Shown here: one piece after another, positions 1-13,240 of the stretch | Position numbering within the stretch: position 1 is the stretch's first letter | Layout: each line of letters begins with the position of its first letter | Assembly: GCF_035046485.1 (NCBI RefSeq) | Contig: NC_085136.1 | Coordinates: forward strand, 223,328,853-223,392,852 | DNA length: 64,000 nucleotides | Reading direction: 5' to 3' | DNA from: Aedes albopictus | Taxonomy: Eukaryota; Arthropoda; Insecta; Diptera; Culicidae | Program-made: the position numbers and the translations under genes | Notes under the pieces: generated by a model | Told to the model about the DNA's origin: nothing | Database searches by the model: none | Seen by the model: the letters and a program-made list of their open reading frames with translations, nothing else

Positions 1-800
1 GATCATTGAAAGTAATATTGCATGGATCTCAGGAGAAACTACTGCTGGATTCCTGAAATAACCTGAACACATTCTAGTGAGAGTTTTTAGTGAAACATCT
101 AGAGCAATTCTTCAATAAATCTTTGGGACTTCTTGGATAAATACCTGTACAAATTTCTGAAGGAATCTCTGGAAGATATTCTGATGTTTTTCTGAAAATT
201 CCGAATGAATCCCTGGAGACATTTCCGGAAGATTTTCTTAATGAATCCCTAGAAAAAAGTCTAAAGCAATTCCCATCGGAGTTTTAAAAGAACCCATGAA
301 AATCTACCTAAAAGAATTCTTGGAGAAAATTCTGGAGAAATTCTTAAGGGTATATCTGAAGGAAGCCCTATTTTATTTTTATATATGTATGATATTCTGA
401 AGAAACAGCTGTAGAAGTTCTGATAGAAACCATGGTAGGTTATAAGACCAAACTCCTGGAGTAATTTTTAAAGAAATCCATGGAGCCATTTTGGAAGGAA
501 TCCATTGAATATTTCTTGAAGGACATCTTGGACATATTTATGAAGGAATATCATAAAAAACTCTGAAGGAATCTTCGGATGAATTTTTGAAGAATTACGT
601 GGATGATTTTGTAAAGAAATTCTTGGATAAATTTCTGAAAAAAATCAATGGAGGAATTCCTGAAGAGGCTGGTGAAGGCTTTTCTAGAGGAATTCCTGGA
701 AGGATTATTGGAGGGTCCTAAAGAAGAAATTGCGAAGGAAATTGTGAGATAAATTCAAGAAAATTGTTTGAAGCAGTCAATGAGAGATGTTCTTGAAAGA
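1..800. repeat. Degenerate GGAATTCC-core satellite
   Basis: Loosely repeated units built on GGAATTCCTGGAG-like words (for example around 660-700) with no fixed period and many substitutions. No reading frame of note. The same type of sequence recurs in the core of the fold-back element (3620-4720), at 7090-13240 and at 54180-56510. It grades into unique AT-rich DNA near 800. Confidence 0.75.
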
Positions 801-2103
801 TCATCAAATTATTTTGATCTGTAAATCAAATTATTTTAATCTGTAAAACTAGACTAATAATTATGCCTTGTAAAATTAAATAAAATGCAAAAAAAATGGA
901 TTGAAAGAAATAAATAAGAGAAAAAAGTATTCACAACTCTCCATGTTTCTGTGAGATTGATTTACTCTCTACATCAGGTGGCCCTACCAAAAGGTACGGA
1001 ACCATGAAAGAACCCCATTGTGAGAGCATAGGCAGGGCATTGCCAGGTGAGCCTTTTGTTTTCTCAGTTACTTTATGGGGATCTAACCCCCTGCAGCGTG
1101 TAGTTGATTCAGGTATGACGCCTCACTGCGATTCGAAAGGATTCCCCCCGGTTCACATGAGGGTCTGCATGGCATTATTGACTCGACGACGGAAGCAGAC
1201 TCGTGACGAAGTCGTGGGGGAGCAGCTACTGCTGCTGTTGTCTGTGTTGTCCTATCGGTCTTGTCTATTCAGAGAGGGTCATGATATATTGCCACCCTGG
1301 ATTTCGTGATGATGCTCCATCCATCATGGCCTTGCCGCCGTTCGGTTATGAAGCTGTGTGTAGTTATGGATTTAGGTCAGATTGCTAGGGGGCGAGTTCC
1401 AATTTTCAGGGACAAGAGGTCGGCCTGCCTTGGGAACAAACAGAAGACGTCTTTGATTGAATATTTCCCAAATAGGATTGTTTATTTCCCATGACAAATC
1501 TCCGAGAGACAAAATATTATGCAAATACCAGATGTACTTGATTGCAAGACTCGAACAAATCTAAATTTTAAATTGAATAGGAAAGTTCCCCAGCTTTGTG
1601 ATCAATCTGGAAAATCTATTAGCCATCAACTTGTCCTCATCAGCAGGTTCTCATCAAGGGCACAGAAGCCACATTAAATTTCTCTGCTCCAGACCGGGGT
1701 CGGTGTGCCATTATAAATCCACCACGGACGGGATCAAGTGGGTCATATTTCATTCAACCGGTTCAACCGATGATGACGCTGACGGTGACGACAACGGACA
1801 GACCCGGACCAGATGCGAACTTAATGATAAATAATGAATTTGGAAAATCATCCCGGAGCCAAACAGTGACGACACCGAGATGAACGGCGACGTCGCGTCA
1901 CCAAGCCAGACCTGTGGTCAGTGATGCCAGAGTCAGATATTAGAATGAAACTTCAGTACTGACGGGAAATATGTAAGATACAAACACATCTCAGTTTTAA
2001 TCTGTGATAGTACTCATAGAACACATGAAGCTGAGATGCAAGCTCTGTCACAGTTGAGGCGCTATGTCAAAAAGAAGAAAAAATAGGACGGCCCTTGCGG
2101 TCA
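801..2103. other. No recognisable gene
   Basis: Only short overlapping open frames (up to 101 codons at 1004-1309) are present. They have low-complexity or unfamiliar translations and no motif I recognise. Composition is less AT-rich around 1000-1450 and 1650-1950, so old transposon or untranslated exon sequence is possible, but I see no proof. Confidence 0.5.
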
Positions 2104-2107
2104 TTAA

Positions 2108-5100
2108 CCCGCAAACACCCGGGACGATCTACTTTTGGTAGAAATGCAATATCTTTTTTGTTTTAAAACATTTTACCCCGGATTTTTTTTTATAGTCAAG
2201 GGGAATAGTTGTGCTAAGAAATGCATGGTACCTTCCCCCTTTGCCCCCTCCCCCCTTTTGCGGGAAGCCGAAAATACGTGGCTTTTTTTGTATTTTTTAT
2301 AAATTCTGCATGTTTTTGCTCAAATTTCATCGTTTTGCTAATCATCAATAGTTTTCACTGATCCTAGACATGCAATGTATTACTACCCATCATAGTCTTT
2401 GAAGTTTTGATCCCAAATCTATTCTAAGGCCTCCAAAATACTCCGAAGTTTGTGACACAAATGTAACATTCTCAACCAAATTTTATGCACGAGGATTGAT
2501 CACAGAACATAGTCTACGGTACTCAAAAAGCCTCAAAGCACCCCTAGAAAATTCACGGTAATGACTTGGGTGATCTAGGTCATCCAAACTACTCTGGAAT
2601 TCATTTTCTTAAGATCTGAAACATCTTCTATCGTTTGTGTTCACGCTGTTCAGGAAATTTAGTCACGTTGATGTCCATTAGACCTCACTATGCTATGAGC
2701 AACTTGATATTGTGGTAGTTGGACATTCCGTGAAATACAAATGGCCTCCAATATACTTTGAAGTTTGGGTTACGATATCTACATACTGTATCATGCTTTA
2801 GTTGTGAAAAATATTCGTGGAATGTAGTCTATACTGATGATGGAACCTCAGTGCGCATCTATAATGCTTTTGGTACGCTCATGGGATATTCCAGGCTTTC
2901 CAAACTATTCTGGAGTTAGGAACTTCAAGGCCTACAGGTCCTACACTTGTTTTTCTTCACTCTAACGGCATAATTCTTTCATGATTGTGTCTGTTGCACC
3001 TTATTATATTGCGAGTATCTCTATTTGTTGTTATTTGGGTGTCTGCTGGCATACAAATGGACCCAATGTATTTTGAAGTATGGGTCGCAATATCTGTAAA
3101 ACTTAGAATATTTTTATTGTAGCGAATGTTCGCGGAATAAAATCTACGCTACTCTTAGAACCACAGAGTACAGTTTTGATAACTTAGCAACATTCACTTG
3201 GTGATCTAGGTCATCCAAACTGTTCTGGAGTTAAGACCTTCAAGCTCTACAAGCTCTACTATTGTATCTCTTTACTTTATCGATGTAAATCTTCCACGAT
3301 TACCTCTGTTGTATCTCATAATATGTTGAGTGTTTCTTTGTGTTCCTTGTGCTTCCACTGACATACAAATGATCTTTATGGTATTTGGAAGTGTCGGAAA
3401 TTACCCAAGAATTCCTCTAGGCGTTCCTCTGTAATTCCTCCAGAAGTCCCTCAGAAGTTCATCGTGATGTTCTCCGAGAACATCTACGAGTTCCTAGGGA
3501 ATGCCTCAGGACTTCCCGTGAAATTCATCAGGAGTTTCACAGTAGTTTCTCGAAAATTTCATCAGGAGCTATACTAGAATTCCTTCAGTAGTTCCTCAGG
3601 AATTACTTCAAGAACTTTTCAAAAAATCCTGCAGGAGTTCCTCGATGATTCCTTCAGAAATTCCCCGAGGAATCCACGGGAGTCTCCCAAAGATGTCGCC
3701 AGGCATTCCCTAAAAACTTCTCAAGGAAATTTTCTCAAGAGGTCCTCCAGAAATTTCTCCTGGGATTCCTCCAGGAAGTTTTCCAGGGATTCCTCCAGGA
3801 AATTTCCTAGGAATTTCTCCAGGGATTGTTCCTGGGATTTCTCTAGAAATTCTTCTAGGGATTCCTTAAAGGATTCCATCAGGAATACCTCCAGAGATTC
3901 CTTCGTGAATTCCTCCATGGACTCATCAAGGAATTCATTCAGGTATTCCTCCAGGAATTCCTATCCGCTCCTTCAGTAATTCATCCAAGTTTTCCACCAT
4001 TCTATCAGTCATTCCTCCAGGGATTCCTCCAGGAATTCTTCCTGGATATATTCCAGGATATATTTCCGAAATTCCTCCAGTAAATACTCCAGGAGTTGCT
4101 TCAAGAATTGCTCCAGGAATTACTACAGGAAATCATCTAGGAATTGTTCCGGGAAACACCTCAGGAATTGCTTTAAAAAATATTCTAGGAATTCCTTCAG
4201 GAATAACTGCAGGAATTCCTACAGGAATTGCTGTAGGAATTACTACAGGAATTTTTCCAGAAATTCCTTCAATTCCAGTTCTCGCGGGAAAAACCTAACG
4301 TGAATTCGGAATTACTCCATGAATTCTTACAGAAAATACTTCGTGAAATACTCCAGGAATTCCTTCAGAAAATAAAAATTGAAAAACATAACTTCAAAAT
4401 TTCCTCACAGTTCAAGGAAATTGTTAAGAATTCCTCTAAGAATTTCCATGGAAAATTCTTTAAAAGTTCCTTCACAAATTACCGCATGAATTCTTGCAGA
4501 AAGTACTCCAGGAATTCCTTCAGGGTATTCTCCAGACATTTCTTCAAGAAATTGTAGGAATTCTTGGAGAAATTTCTGAAAAAAAAAAAATCTTCAAGGA
4601 ATTCCAAAAGTGATTATTGGCAGAAATTTTAGAGGGTTCTCTGGTGAAATTCTTAGAGAAGGTCCAGTAGGAGTTTTTGAAATTCTTGGAGGAATTCTTG
4701 GAAGAATTCTAGGGGACTTCCGTGGAATCCTCGGGGAATTTTCGGAGGAATTCCTGAGGAACTTTCGGAGGAATTCCAGAATACCTCCTGATGGAATATT
4801 CGAGAAACTGCTGGGAATATCCTGAAGAATTTCACGGAAAACTAAAATCTCGTAGAAGTATTCTTGGAGAACATCACGATGAACTTCTGAGGAATTTCCA
4901 AGGAACGTCTAGAGGAGTTCTTGGGTAATTTCCGACACTTCCAAATACCATAAAGATCATTTGTATGTCAGTGGAAGCACAAGGAACACAAAGAAATACT
5001 CAACATATTATGAGATACAACAGAGGTAATCGTGGAAGAATTACATCGATAAAGTAAAGAGATACAAGAGTAGAGCTTGTAGAGCTTGAAGGTCCTAACT

Positions 5101-6228
5101 CCAGAACAGTTTGGATGACCTAGATCATCAAGTGAATGTTGCTAAGTTATCAGAATTGTACTCTGTGGTTCTAAGAGTAGCGTAGATTATATTCCGCGAG
5201 CATTCGCAACAATAAAAATATTCTAAGTTTTACAGATATTGCGACCTATACTTCAAAATACATTGGGTCCATTTGTATGCCAGCAGATACCCAAATAACA
5301 ACAAATAGAGATACTCGTAATATAATAAGGTGCAACAGACACAATCGTGAAAGAATTATGCCGTTAGAGTGAAGAAAAACAAGTGTAGAGCTTGTAGGCC
5401 TTGAAGTTCCTAACTCCAGAATAGTTTGGAAAGCCTGTAATATCTATCCCATGAGTGTACCAAAGGCATTATAGATGTACACTAAGGTTCCATCATCAGT
5501 ATAGACTACATTCCACGAATATTTTTCACAACTTAAGCATGATACAGTATGTAGATATCGTAATTCAAACTTCAAAGTATATTGGAGGCCATTTGTATTT
5601 CACGGAATGTCCAACTACCAAAATATCAAGTTGCTCATAGCATAGTGAGGTCTAATGGACATCAACGTGACTAAAATTCTTGAACACAGTGAACACAAAC
5701 GATGGTAGCTGTTTCAGATCTTAAGAAAATAAATTCCAGAGTAGTTTGGATGACCTAGATCACCCAAGTCATGTACCGTGAATTTTCTAGGGGTGCTTTG
5801 AGGCTTTTTGAGTACCGTAGACTATGTTCTGTGATCAATCCTCGTGCATAAAATTTGGTTGAGAATGTTACATTTGTGTCACAAACTTCGGAGTATTTTG
5901 GAGGCCTTAGAATAGATTTGGGATCAAAACTTCAAAGACTATGATGGGTAGTAATACATTGCATGTCTAGGATCAGTGAAAACTATTGATGATTAGCAAA
6001 ACGATGAAATTTGAGCAAAAACATGCAGAATTTATAAAAAATACAAAAAAAAGCCATGTATTTTCGGCTCCCCGCAAAAGGGGGGAGGGGGCAAAGGGGG
6101 AAGGTACCATGCATTTCTTAGCACAACTATTCCCCTTGACTATAAAAAAAAAATCCGGGGTAAAATGTTTTAAAACAAAAAAGATATTGCATTTCTACCA
6201 AAAGTAGATCGTCCCGGGTGTTTACGGG
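2108..6228. mobile_element. TTAA-flanked 4.1 kb fold-back element
   Basis: The two ends are inverted copies. CCCG at 2108 follows a TTAA at 2104-2107, and CGGG ends at 6228 before a TTAA at 6229-6232. The arms can be followed almost base for base for about 1.37 kb (2108-3480 against 4855-6228). They continue more loosely to about 3620 and 4720. A TTAA duplication next to CCC...GGG termini is the hallmark of the piggyBac superfamily, so the likely class is a non-autonomous piggyBac-like fold-back; that is inference. No transposase frame is visible. The subterminal part (about 2200 and 6135) holds a CAAGGGGAATAGTTGTGCTA block also found in the arms of the 31633-43746 element. Confidence 0.85.
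3621..4719. repeat. Satellite core of the fold-back element
   Basis: Degenerate GGAATTCCTCCAGGAATTCC-type repeats fill the centre between the arms. The word order changes from CTCCAGG-type to CTGGAGG-type across about 4560, so the core itself is roughly palindromic. The frames read here (3721-3918 minus, 4300-4557 plus) are simple translations of the repeat, rich in E, F, S, L and K, and are not genes. Confidence 0.8.
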
Positions 6229-6232
6229 TTAA

Positions 6233-7090
6233 AGAAAAGAGGGAATGGTGGTTCGATAACCGTTACTATTGGGGACCGAGAAATCCTCTGCATCTTCTAA
6301 TTTGCCTCGGGAAGCAGTATTTGTTAGTAAGGTAGGGTAAGTAATGGATCTAGGAGCTATCAGCAGTGGTTGGTGGAAGAACAGATACTGCAGCTGAACT
6401 TAATACAGATTTTAAACTACCTAATCTGGCATCCCTGCCTCCGTGATCGAGACCAATGACAAGGACAGATGTCGCCAGAGAGCGACAGACTGTGGCACTT
6501 TAGCCTCTGGGCTCCTTCCGTTCTGATTTGCACTTCAGACTCCAAGCTCTGGTATAGGTAAGGTAGCGATGAACAGAGTCAAGTGATTGTCGTTTTTTGT
6601 CATCACTGCGTTATGGCTCCAGGAATAGGGTTCAGTTGATGCAGCAGTGGCAGCCATAAACGATAAAATCAAACCGGGGCCAGTTCAGGTCAACTGCCCG
6701 AGGAAGGTTGGCTCAGGTACCGCATCCGTCGTTGGTCGTTCTTGTGGCACCGGCCGTTGATGAGCAAATTAATATCCGTTATGCCAGGGTCGCTTTCGCG
6801 TAGGTACGATGTGTCCCCGTTTTGTTATCCTTACGCCGCGTCGCCACCGTATGTTATTCAGATGGTGTTGCTATAATAAAGATGGAAGCACCTGGCAGGC
6901 CAGAGTCTATCGGGCTGAATGACAAACGACAGCTTCGGCAAAAGCGGGTGGACTTCAAAGAGTCGGTGGTTTAATTAGAGGGAAATTTCCTTTCATCGAT
7001 TGTTAGGCTGAGAGGATCATCGACTTAAGCGTTTAGATTGTTTATCGAGCCAATCGGTGTGAAACGGAATCTTTGAAATCAGAGATGCTC
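6233..7090. other. No recognisable gene
   Basis: Mixed-composition DNA with somewhat higher GC than its surroundings, and no long frame or known repeat end that I can identify. Together with 801-2103 it is the flank into which the TTAA element inserted. Confidence 0.5.
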
Positions 7091-8013
7091 GGTAATTTAT
7101 CCACAGCTTCTTTTAATAACTTTCCCACAAATTTCTTCTTTCATGTCTTCAGAGATTCATTCAGTAATATTCCAGGGATTCGTAATCGTTTTTTCGGCAG
7201 GTTCTCCGGAGACTATTTCCAAAACCTGTCCACAAATTTCTTTAGATAACTTCCCTCAAACTCCTTCTTTTGTGATTTGTGCTAGAGATTTTATCAGAAA
7301 TTTCTCCAGAGATGTCTTCGTTCATGACTTCTGAGTTTTTTCTCTTATGTCTCAAAAGATTTATTTGAAAATTGTTCCACATATTCCTTCTGGAATTTAC
7401 CCGAAACACTCTTCATTGAATCCTCCAGAACTTCCTCCAGGAATGAGTAAACGATTTCTGAAAGCATAACTTCATAAAAATATCTTCGTTTCTTTTCCCA
7501 GATTTTCTTCAAGGAATTCTCCCAGAGATTCTTTCAGAAATTACTTAAGAGACTCATTTGACAAATTCATCACATATTCCTTTGAGAATTAAAAAAAAAA
7601 CCTTTTTTTATTTTATCCAGAAAATGCTTCGGAACAAATCCAAACATTTCTGAGAAAATTACTTAAGAGAAGCTTTGTTCATTCATCCAGATATTCTTTC
7701 TCAAATTTCTCCAGGATTTGTTCCGTAAATTCCTCAATAGATTATCCCGGGATTTTCTCCGGAGATTATTTCAAAAATATTTTTTTCTTCAATGGTTCTT
7801 TTGGGTTTTCCGCCTGGATTTTTCAAAAAATTCTCAAGAAACATTTTTAGCGTTTCCTCAAGAAATTCTCCGCTGAATATTGGCAGTGTATTTTGAAAAT
7901 TCTTCTAGTGATTGCTAAACAAATAAGATATTCTTTCCTTACTGCAGGGAATTTTACTTGACATGATTTAAAAATTATATCACAAGTTCAAAATCTTTCA
8001 AGAATTTTTAACA

Positions 8014-8107
8014 AATTATGCGGAAACCCCTACAAAAATAATGGACGAATTTCCCCGGAATAATTTCGAAAATTCGTGCATGATTTTTGTAGGGATTTTC
8101 GCATAAT
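8014..8107. repeat. Hairpin inverted repeat, about 94 bp
   Basis: The arm TATGCGGAAACCCCTACAAA at about 8017 is matched by its inverted copy ending TTTTCGCATA near 8105. The arms are about 40 bp with a few mismatches and a very short loop. It lies inside the satellite tract and has no coding content. Confidence 0.75.
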
Positions 8108-8804
8108 TAACTTCGTTTATTTCATCAGAGATTCTTTTGAAATTCCTTGACATTTTGCATCGATAATTCATTCAGAAGTTCCTTGGTGTTTTTCTCAAAA
8201 GGTTTATCAGAAATTCCTTCATACACCTCTCGGGTGTTTCTTCGTTCATGGATTTCCCTCAAACACTCTCTGTTCAACCTCCCAGAAAATAATCCAGGAA
8301 TGTATCCAGAGATTTCTATAAAAACATTTTCACAGATTTCCAAGAAAATTCTTCTTAAAATGCTTTGGTGAATTCCTCCAGAGATAAGAATCTTCTGATT
8401 CTTTCAAAAGTTTCCCAAAATAACTTTTATTCTAGAGTTCATAGTCACAAATGTAAAATAAAAAAAATTGCAAACAAAATTTACGTTATTCTGGTGAGGT
8501 TTGAATTGACGTCTCCGAAATTCTTTGATTATTTCTTTAGAAATTCCTTCACAAATTCATTCACTGATTTCTTAGCAAACTACTTAAGAGGTTACTTCAT
8601 TAGTTTTTCAAACGATTTTTTTTGGAAATTTCTCCTGGATTTTTGTTTCTAGTTGTTAACAAGATTCTTTTGGGAATAACTTTGGAAATTATTTCGAAAA
8701 CATAATTCATCTTCAGATCCTTTAATTAATTATGATTATTTTTAAAATTTGCCTTTCAAGAATGTTTCCACATTTTTCCGTATTTTCTATATTAAGAAAG
8801 ACTA

Positions 8805-9263
8805 GGGTGCCTGTACCAGTTATCGCACTACCTAAGAGAAACTTCTTCTACAAAAATAAGAAGAAGACCGACGCATGGATATGTGAAATGATCGATTTGT
8901 TTTCATTCTTAAGAGGAAAAATATAAAATCTGAGCCAAACCCACTTTTGCTGTTTATTACGGCGTGTGCCAATGATAGGAACCCTGTACCAGTTATGGAC
9001 ACATTTTATTATTTCGGTTCCACTTCGCACTATTTACATGCATTCTTTATGGGATTTGCCATAACTGGTACACTATGGAGAAAAAGGGTGCAAGGAAGCC
9101 GAAATTTTGAGGAAAATTATTTATTTCCGTCATAATTGGAGCAAAATGTGAAGTTTGAATGAGTGCAATCATCTTTTGTGAACGTAATCTTTTGTAAACA
9201 TATTGTTTCTTGTTGATTTGCATCGTTAATGGTTGATAATCAACTACACTGGTACACTGAACC
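8805..9263. mobile_element. TA-flanked MITE, ACCAGTTAT-motif family
   Basis: The left end GGGTGCCTGTACCAG follows TA (8803-8804). The right end CTGGTACACTGAACC precedes TA (9264-9265). The 459 bp body repeats the motif inside both ends: CTGTACCAGTTAT at 8811 and about 8985 in one orientation, ATAACTGGTACAC at about 9061 and CACTGGTACAC at about 9247 in the other. TA duplication is usual for Tc1/mariner-like and some other DNA transposons. There is no transposase frame, so it is non-autonomous. Confidence 0.75.
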
Positions 9264-10720
9264 TACACAGTTTTCTTCGAACATTCCTCCACAAGTTCTT
9301 TCGTTATTTTTTTCTACAAATTCGTTAGTTTATTTCTCATTCAAAAATTCATTTTCCAAAATTTTATTTTCAAAAACTTGTTTACCAATTCATTAAATAA
9401 TTACTTCGTGTTTTCCACCAGAGATTTTTTCGGGAATTTCCCCGGAAATTATTTTTAATGTTCGTGTAAAAGTTTTTTGAAAAACTTTCTCCTGCACGTC
9501 GTCATTTATTTCTCCGGAAATTATTTTGGAAATTCTTCATAATATTCCATCGAAAACGTATTTGGAGCCTTTAAAATTATTAGAGATTTCCACCATAGAT
9601 TTTTATAGACTTGCTCTAGAAAATTTAAGAATTGCTCTAAGAACTCCCAAAAAACTGTTAATTTTTCCATAAATTCCTTCGGAAATGTACCCAAATTATT
9701 CTGACAGAGATTATTTCGTTCTTTTTCCCAGATATTCTTTCAATGGTTCCCATGGATTTTTTTTTCAGAGCTCGTTTTGATAATTCATCCTCAATTTTCG
9801 TCCGGGACTGCTGTGCTAATGCCTTTATTTTTTTTCTCCAGATTTTACTTTAAGAATTTGCAAATTTATTAAGAATTCTTTTGGTATTCTGGGTTTTTGG
9901 ATTTTTGAAAGAATAACTCCAGAGATTCCTTGCTTAATTTTTCCAGAGTTTCTGACAGAGATTTTTTTTCCTAAAAATTCCCATATTTTTTCGGGAGCTA
10001 GTTAACAATTTCTTTCGTCTATTTCCCATGAAACTTCGTGAATTCATTTAAATATGTCTTTGAAAAATGTATTCAATGGTGCTTCTTTTTTTTGCTTCAA
10101 TTTTTTGGGATTTTCTTTAGAAATTCCTTCTGCAATTACTCCAGAGATTTTTACAGTATTCCCGTAAAAGATTTCTTCTAAGGAAATTACAACAAAGATT
10201 CTCTAGGGCAATCATCCAGAAATTCTTTTGAGTATCCACAGATTTCTTCAAGAATTACTCAAAACATTTCTGTGATCATTTATCCTCATTTTTTTTTTTT
10301 TAAAGATTTATTTCACAAAAACCTTTGTTCATTCTTTCAGATATTTTTTTAAGAATTTATCCACGATTTGTTCCAAAAACTCCTTTGAAGGTTCTCTTGG
10401 TAATTCCTCTTGAGATCATATCGAAATGTTAGGCATAGAGTCCGTATGGCGTTTTTCCACAAAATTCTTTCAGTGATTGCTAAAGGATTTTTTCCAAAGA
10501 TTCTGTAAAAAAATACTCCAACGAATCCTAGGGGGCTTGACCCAGAAATAATATCAAAAATTCGAAGAGAGAAGTGATTCTATAGAAAATTTATTTAGAG
10601 TTTTAGTTCTTTAACTAATTTCGATTATTTCCAAATTTAGCCTTTTAGAAAGTTACCCACAAATATTTCCGTATTTCCTCTATTGAGAAATACTTTAGAG
10701 TTTTCTTCGACCATATTTAT

Positions 10721-10892
10721 GAGAAGGTGATTTCGTAAGCTGTGATCGCTGAAATTTTTGGAATGTACTCTTTTTTCTTTCCTGAGTTATGGTCAATTTT
10801 GTGAGAAATGACCATGTTAGCCAATATTATAGGAACAAAAAAAATAGCATTCCAAAAATATCAGCGATCAAAGCTTATAAAATTACCTTCTC
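10721..10892. repeat. Imperfect inverted repeat with 45 bp arms
   Basis: The arm at 10721-10765 (GAGAAGGTGATTTCG...GGAATG) is complementary to 10848-10892 with about five mismatches and an 82 bp spacer. The right arm is also the start of the duplicated segment discussed for 10860-11914. Confidence 0.65.
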
Positions 10893-11914
10893 AAAAATAT
10901 TTTTCTGAAAATTTTCCGCTAGGGTAAGTGTGCCCATCGTTGTGGTATTAAGGTAAATTCATTTTAAAAACAATGATCGTACCATCTAATGAAGGGTTGG
11001 AAAACGTTAGTTGGTAGTTTTCTATCCAAATTTGCTTGGAAAAATATAAAAACTATAGTTTCTCTCTTTTTTTTATATCATAAATCGCTTACCACAACCT
11101 TAGGCACACTGTTCCTATTATGGAGGTAAAATTTAATTTTGGTTCCTATTGTTGCGGTATCCCATTGAAATCATATGGGATACCGCAACATTAGGAACAC
11201 TACCGCAACAATAGGAACACAGCAGCAAAAAATTTAAGGAAAATATTTTTTTAAAATAGGTTTTTGGGCAAATATTAAGCACACTAATGGTGCAATCTCA
11301 TAATTTAAGCATAATACATCTATTAAAAAGGCCTTTTGGTAACATTTCAGTCGAAAAAGTGCTCAATTGCCACTACCGCAACATTAGATACTACCACAAC
11401 GAAGGGAACAATTACCCTAGCTCAGGCAAAGTTTTTCCGGCTTTTTTTATGAATTTTCTTAACGGTGGAAAATTTTGTGGAAGACTTTTTGCACTTAATA
11501 TTTTTTTTGGGTTTCTGAAAAAAATGCCTTCATTTTCATTAAAAAACTTTGTTTCTACGATACTTCGTTCTTGAGTTGCGATTTTTCAAAAAAGGCTTAT
11601 ATGGCACATTTGGGCATGTTTCAACAAAATTGGCCATAACGATTAGCGATTAAAGTTTATGAAATAACCTTCACAAAATATTTTTTTGAAAATTTTCCAC
11701 GAGTTTGGGCATAGTTTTTCCGGCTTTTCTTTACAAATTTTTGCAACTGTGGAAAATTTCGTGGAATACTTTTTTCAATTTATATTTTTTTTATGGATTT
11801 CTGAGGCTCAAGTAATGAGTATGTAATAACAGTGTATTTCTGAAAAAAAAAATCTAAATTTCTAAAAAAACTTCGTCTCTACGATAATTCGGTCTTGAGT
11901 TATGATTTTTCAAA
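10860..11914. repeat. Direct duplication of a ~240 bp segment, one copy split by a MITE
   Basis: Copy A is 10860-10919 continued at 11420-11590. Copy B is 11642-11914. Shared words in the same order include AGCGAT(C/T)AAAG, GAAAATTTTCC, GTTTTTCCGGCTTTT and CTACGAT-ACTTCG / CTACGATAATTCG. Copy A is interrupted exactly at a TA by the 10922-11417 element. Copy B has no insertion at the equivalent place and so serves as an empty site. Confidence 0.75.
10922..11417. mobile_element. TA-flanked MITE, GGAACAC-motif family
   Basis: The left end GGGTAAGTGTGCCCATCGTT follows TA at 10920-10921. The right end AACGAAGGGAACAATTACCC precedes TA at 11418-11419. The terminal inverted repeat is about 27 bp. 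Inside, TTCCTATTGTTGCGGTA and its inverse TACCGCAACAATAGGAACAC recur several times (about 11140-11220 and 11370). There is no transposase frame. Comparison with copy B of the host duplication supports a TA target with a clean insertion. Confidence 0.8.
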
Positions 11915-13240
11915 GTAAGTAGTGTCAGGGATGAACAAAAAAAATCCACCTGAGTTTTCCGAGACAATAGGCGACCCTCAATTTTTCTCATTTTTTTGTT
12001 CATATATCCATGAACCCTGCCTGTGGAAAAAGTTTCATGAAAATCTGAGACCCTTCGGCCCAATTTGTACGATAATAAAAAAAAAACCCCAACTAAATTG
12101 TTTTGTTCAATGCTCCAGCAATGCCGGCGTTTCGCACAGAAACTGTGCATAGTGCAGCTCACGTCACGTTTTCTCATACACTGAGAAGTATACCAGCTCT
12201 GTCCTCCAGAAAAGGCTTTGAGAATAAAAACAAAGATTTCTGAACGAATTAATCTCGGGATTCCTTCGTTGATTTTCCAGAAATTCTTCGAAAAAAAAAC
12301 ACAAATTCCTTCAGGAACTTACCCACAAGTTTCTCCGTTTATTGTTTCTCATAAAAAATATGGTTTAATTCTTTCGGGGTTTCTACCAGTTTTTTTTTAT
12401 TTCCTCTATAAATTCCTTCTGTAATATCTCCAGCAATTTGAACAGGAATTCAAAAAAACTTCTTTTAGGAAATTCCTCCAAAAATCATAAGGAAATTACT
12501 ACAGAAATTTTCTCCAAAGATTCGTTTGATATTTTTTCAAGTTATTTCTTCAAAAATTTCTTAGGACATTGATCTAAAGATTTCTGAAGGATTAACTTAA
12601 TGGAAACCTTTGTAATTCTTCCATGTATTCTTTTTGAAATATGCAAATTCCTCCAGAAGTTTTTTCGAGAATTTCTCAGGAGATTATATCGAAAAGTAAG
12701 TCATAGATTTCGTCTGGGATTTTCCCAGTCTTCTTTTATTTTCCCAGCGAGTATATAAGGAATTCTTTCAAAAAATCCTTCGAAATTTTGTTCAGAGGTT
12801 CTTTCGGGGTTTCCTCCAAAATAATCCGAGAAATTCTCCAGAAATGTATCGAAATGTTGTTATTTTGAGATCTTTCCCTTCAATATTCTTTCAGTGACTG
12901 CTAAGGGATTTTTTTCAGAGATTCTTGAGAAAAAATCTCAAAAGAATCGTAGGGGAATTGATCAAATAATAATTTCAAAAATTTGTTTACTGATTAATCC
13001 AATTTATTTATTATGACCTTGTTCATCCTAGTACAAAGATTCTTTCGGAAATTCCAGCTGAAATTATTTTCAAAATTCACCTAGCAATTTTTTGGCAGAT
13101 TTTTCCACAAACTTCTTCGTTTATCCCCCATGAGATTTTTGGCAATTCCGTCAAATATTTCATCGAAATTTCATTCTGTCCAAGTTTAGAATCTTTCTCT
13201 AGATTTTTTTTTCTGTAATTCACAATTTTAAGAGTGTTCC

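Larger units (their letters stand above)
7090..13240. repeat. Long degenerate AGAAATTCCTTC-type satellite tract
   Basis: About 6 kb of AT-rich DNA carries endlessly varied units such as TCCAGAGATTC and AGAAATTCCTTC, mostly in one orientation. No period survives. It is interrupted by a hairpin (8014-8107), two TA-flanked MITEs (8805-9263 and 10922-11417) and a duplicated segment (10860-11914). The open frames inside are repeat translations. Confidence 0.7.

Noticed and set aside
1004..1494. Three overlapping plus frames
   Set aside because: Short, mutually overlapping and without motifs. The higher GC alone is not evidence for a gene.
3721..4835. Open frames inside the fold-back core (65-85 codons)
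   Set aside because: Translations are periodic E/F/S/L/K strings that mirror the satellite; both strands are open, as expected for a palindromic repeat.
8947..9135. 62-codon frame in the 8805-9263 element as a transposase piece
   Set aside because: Too short, no catalytic motif, and it spans the internal motif repeats.
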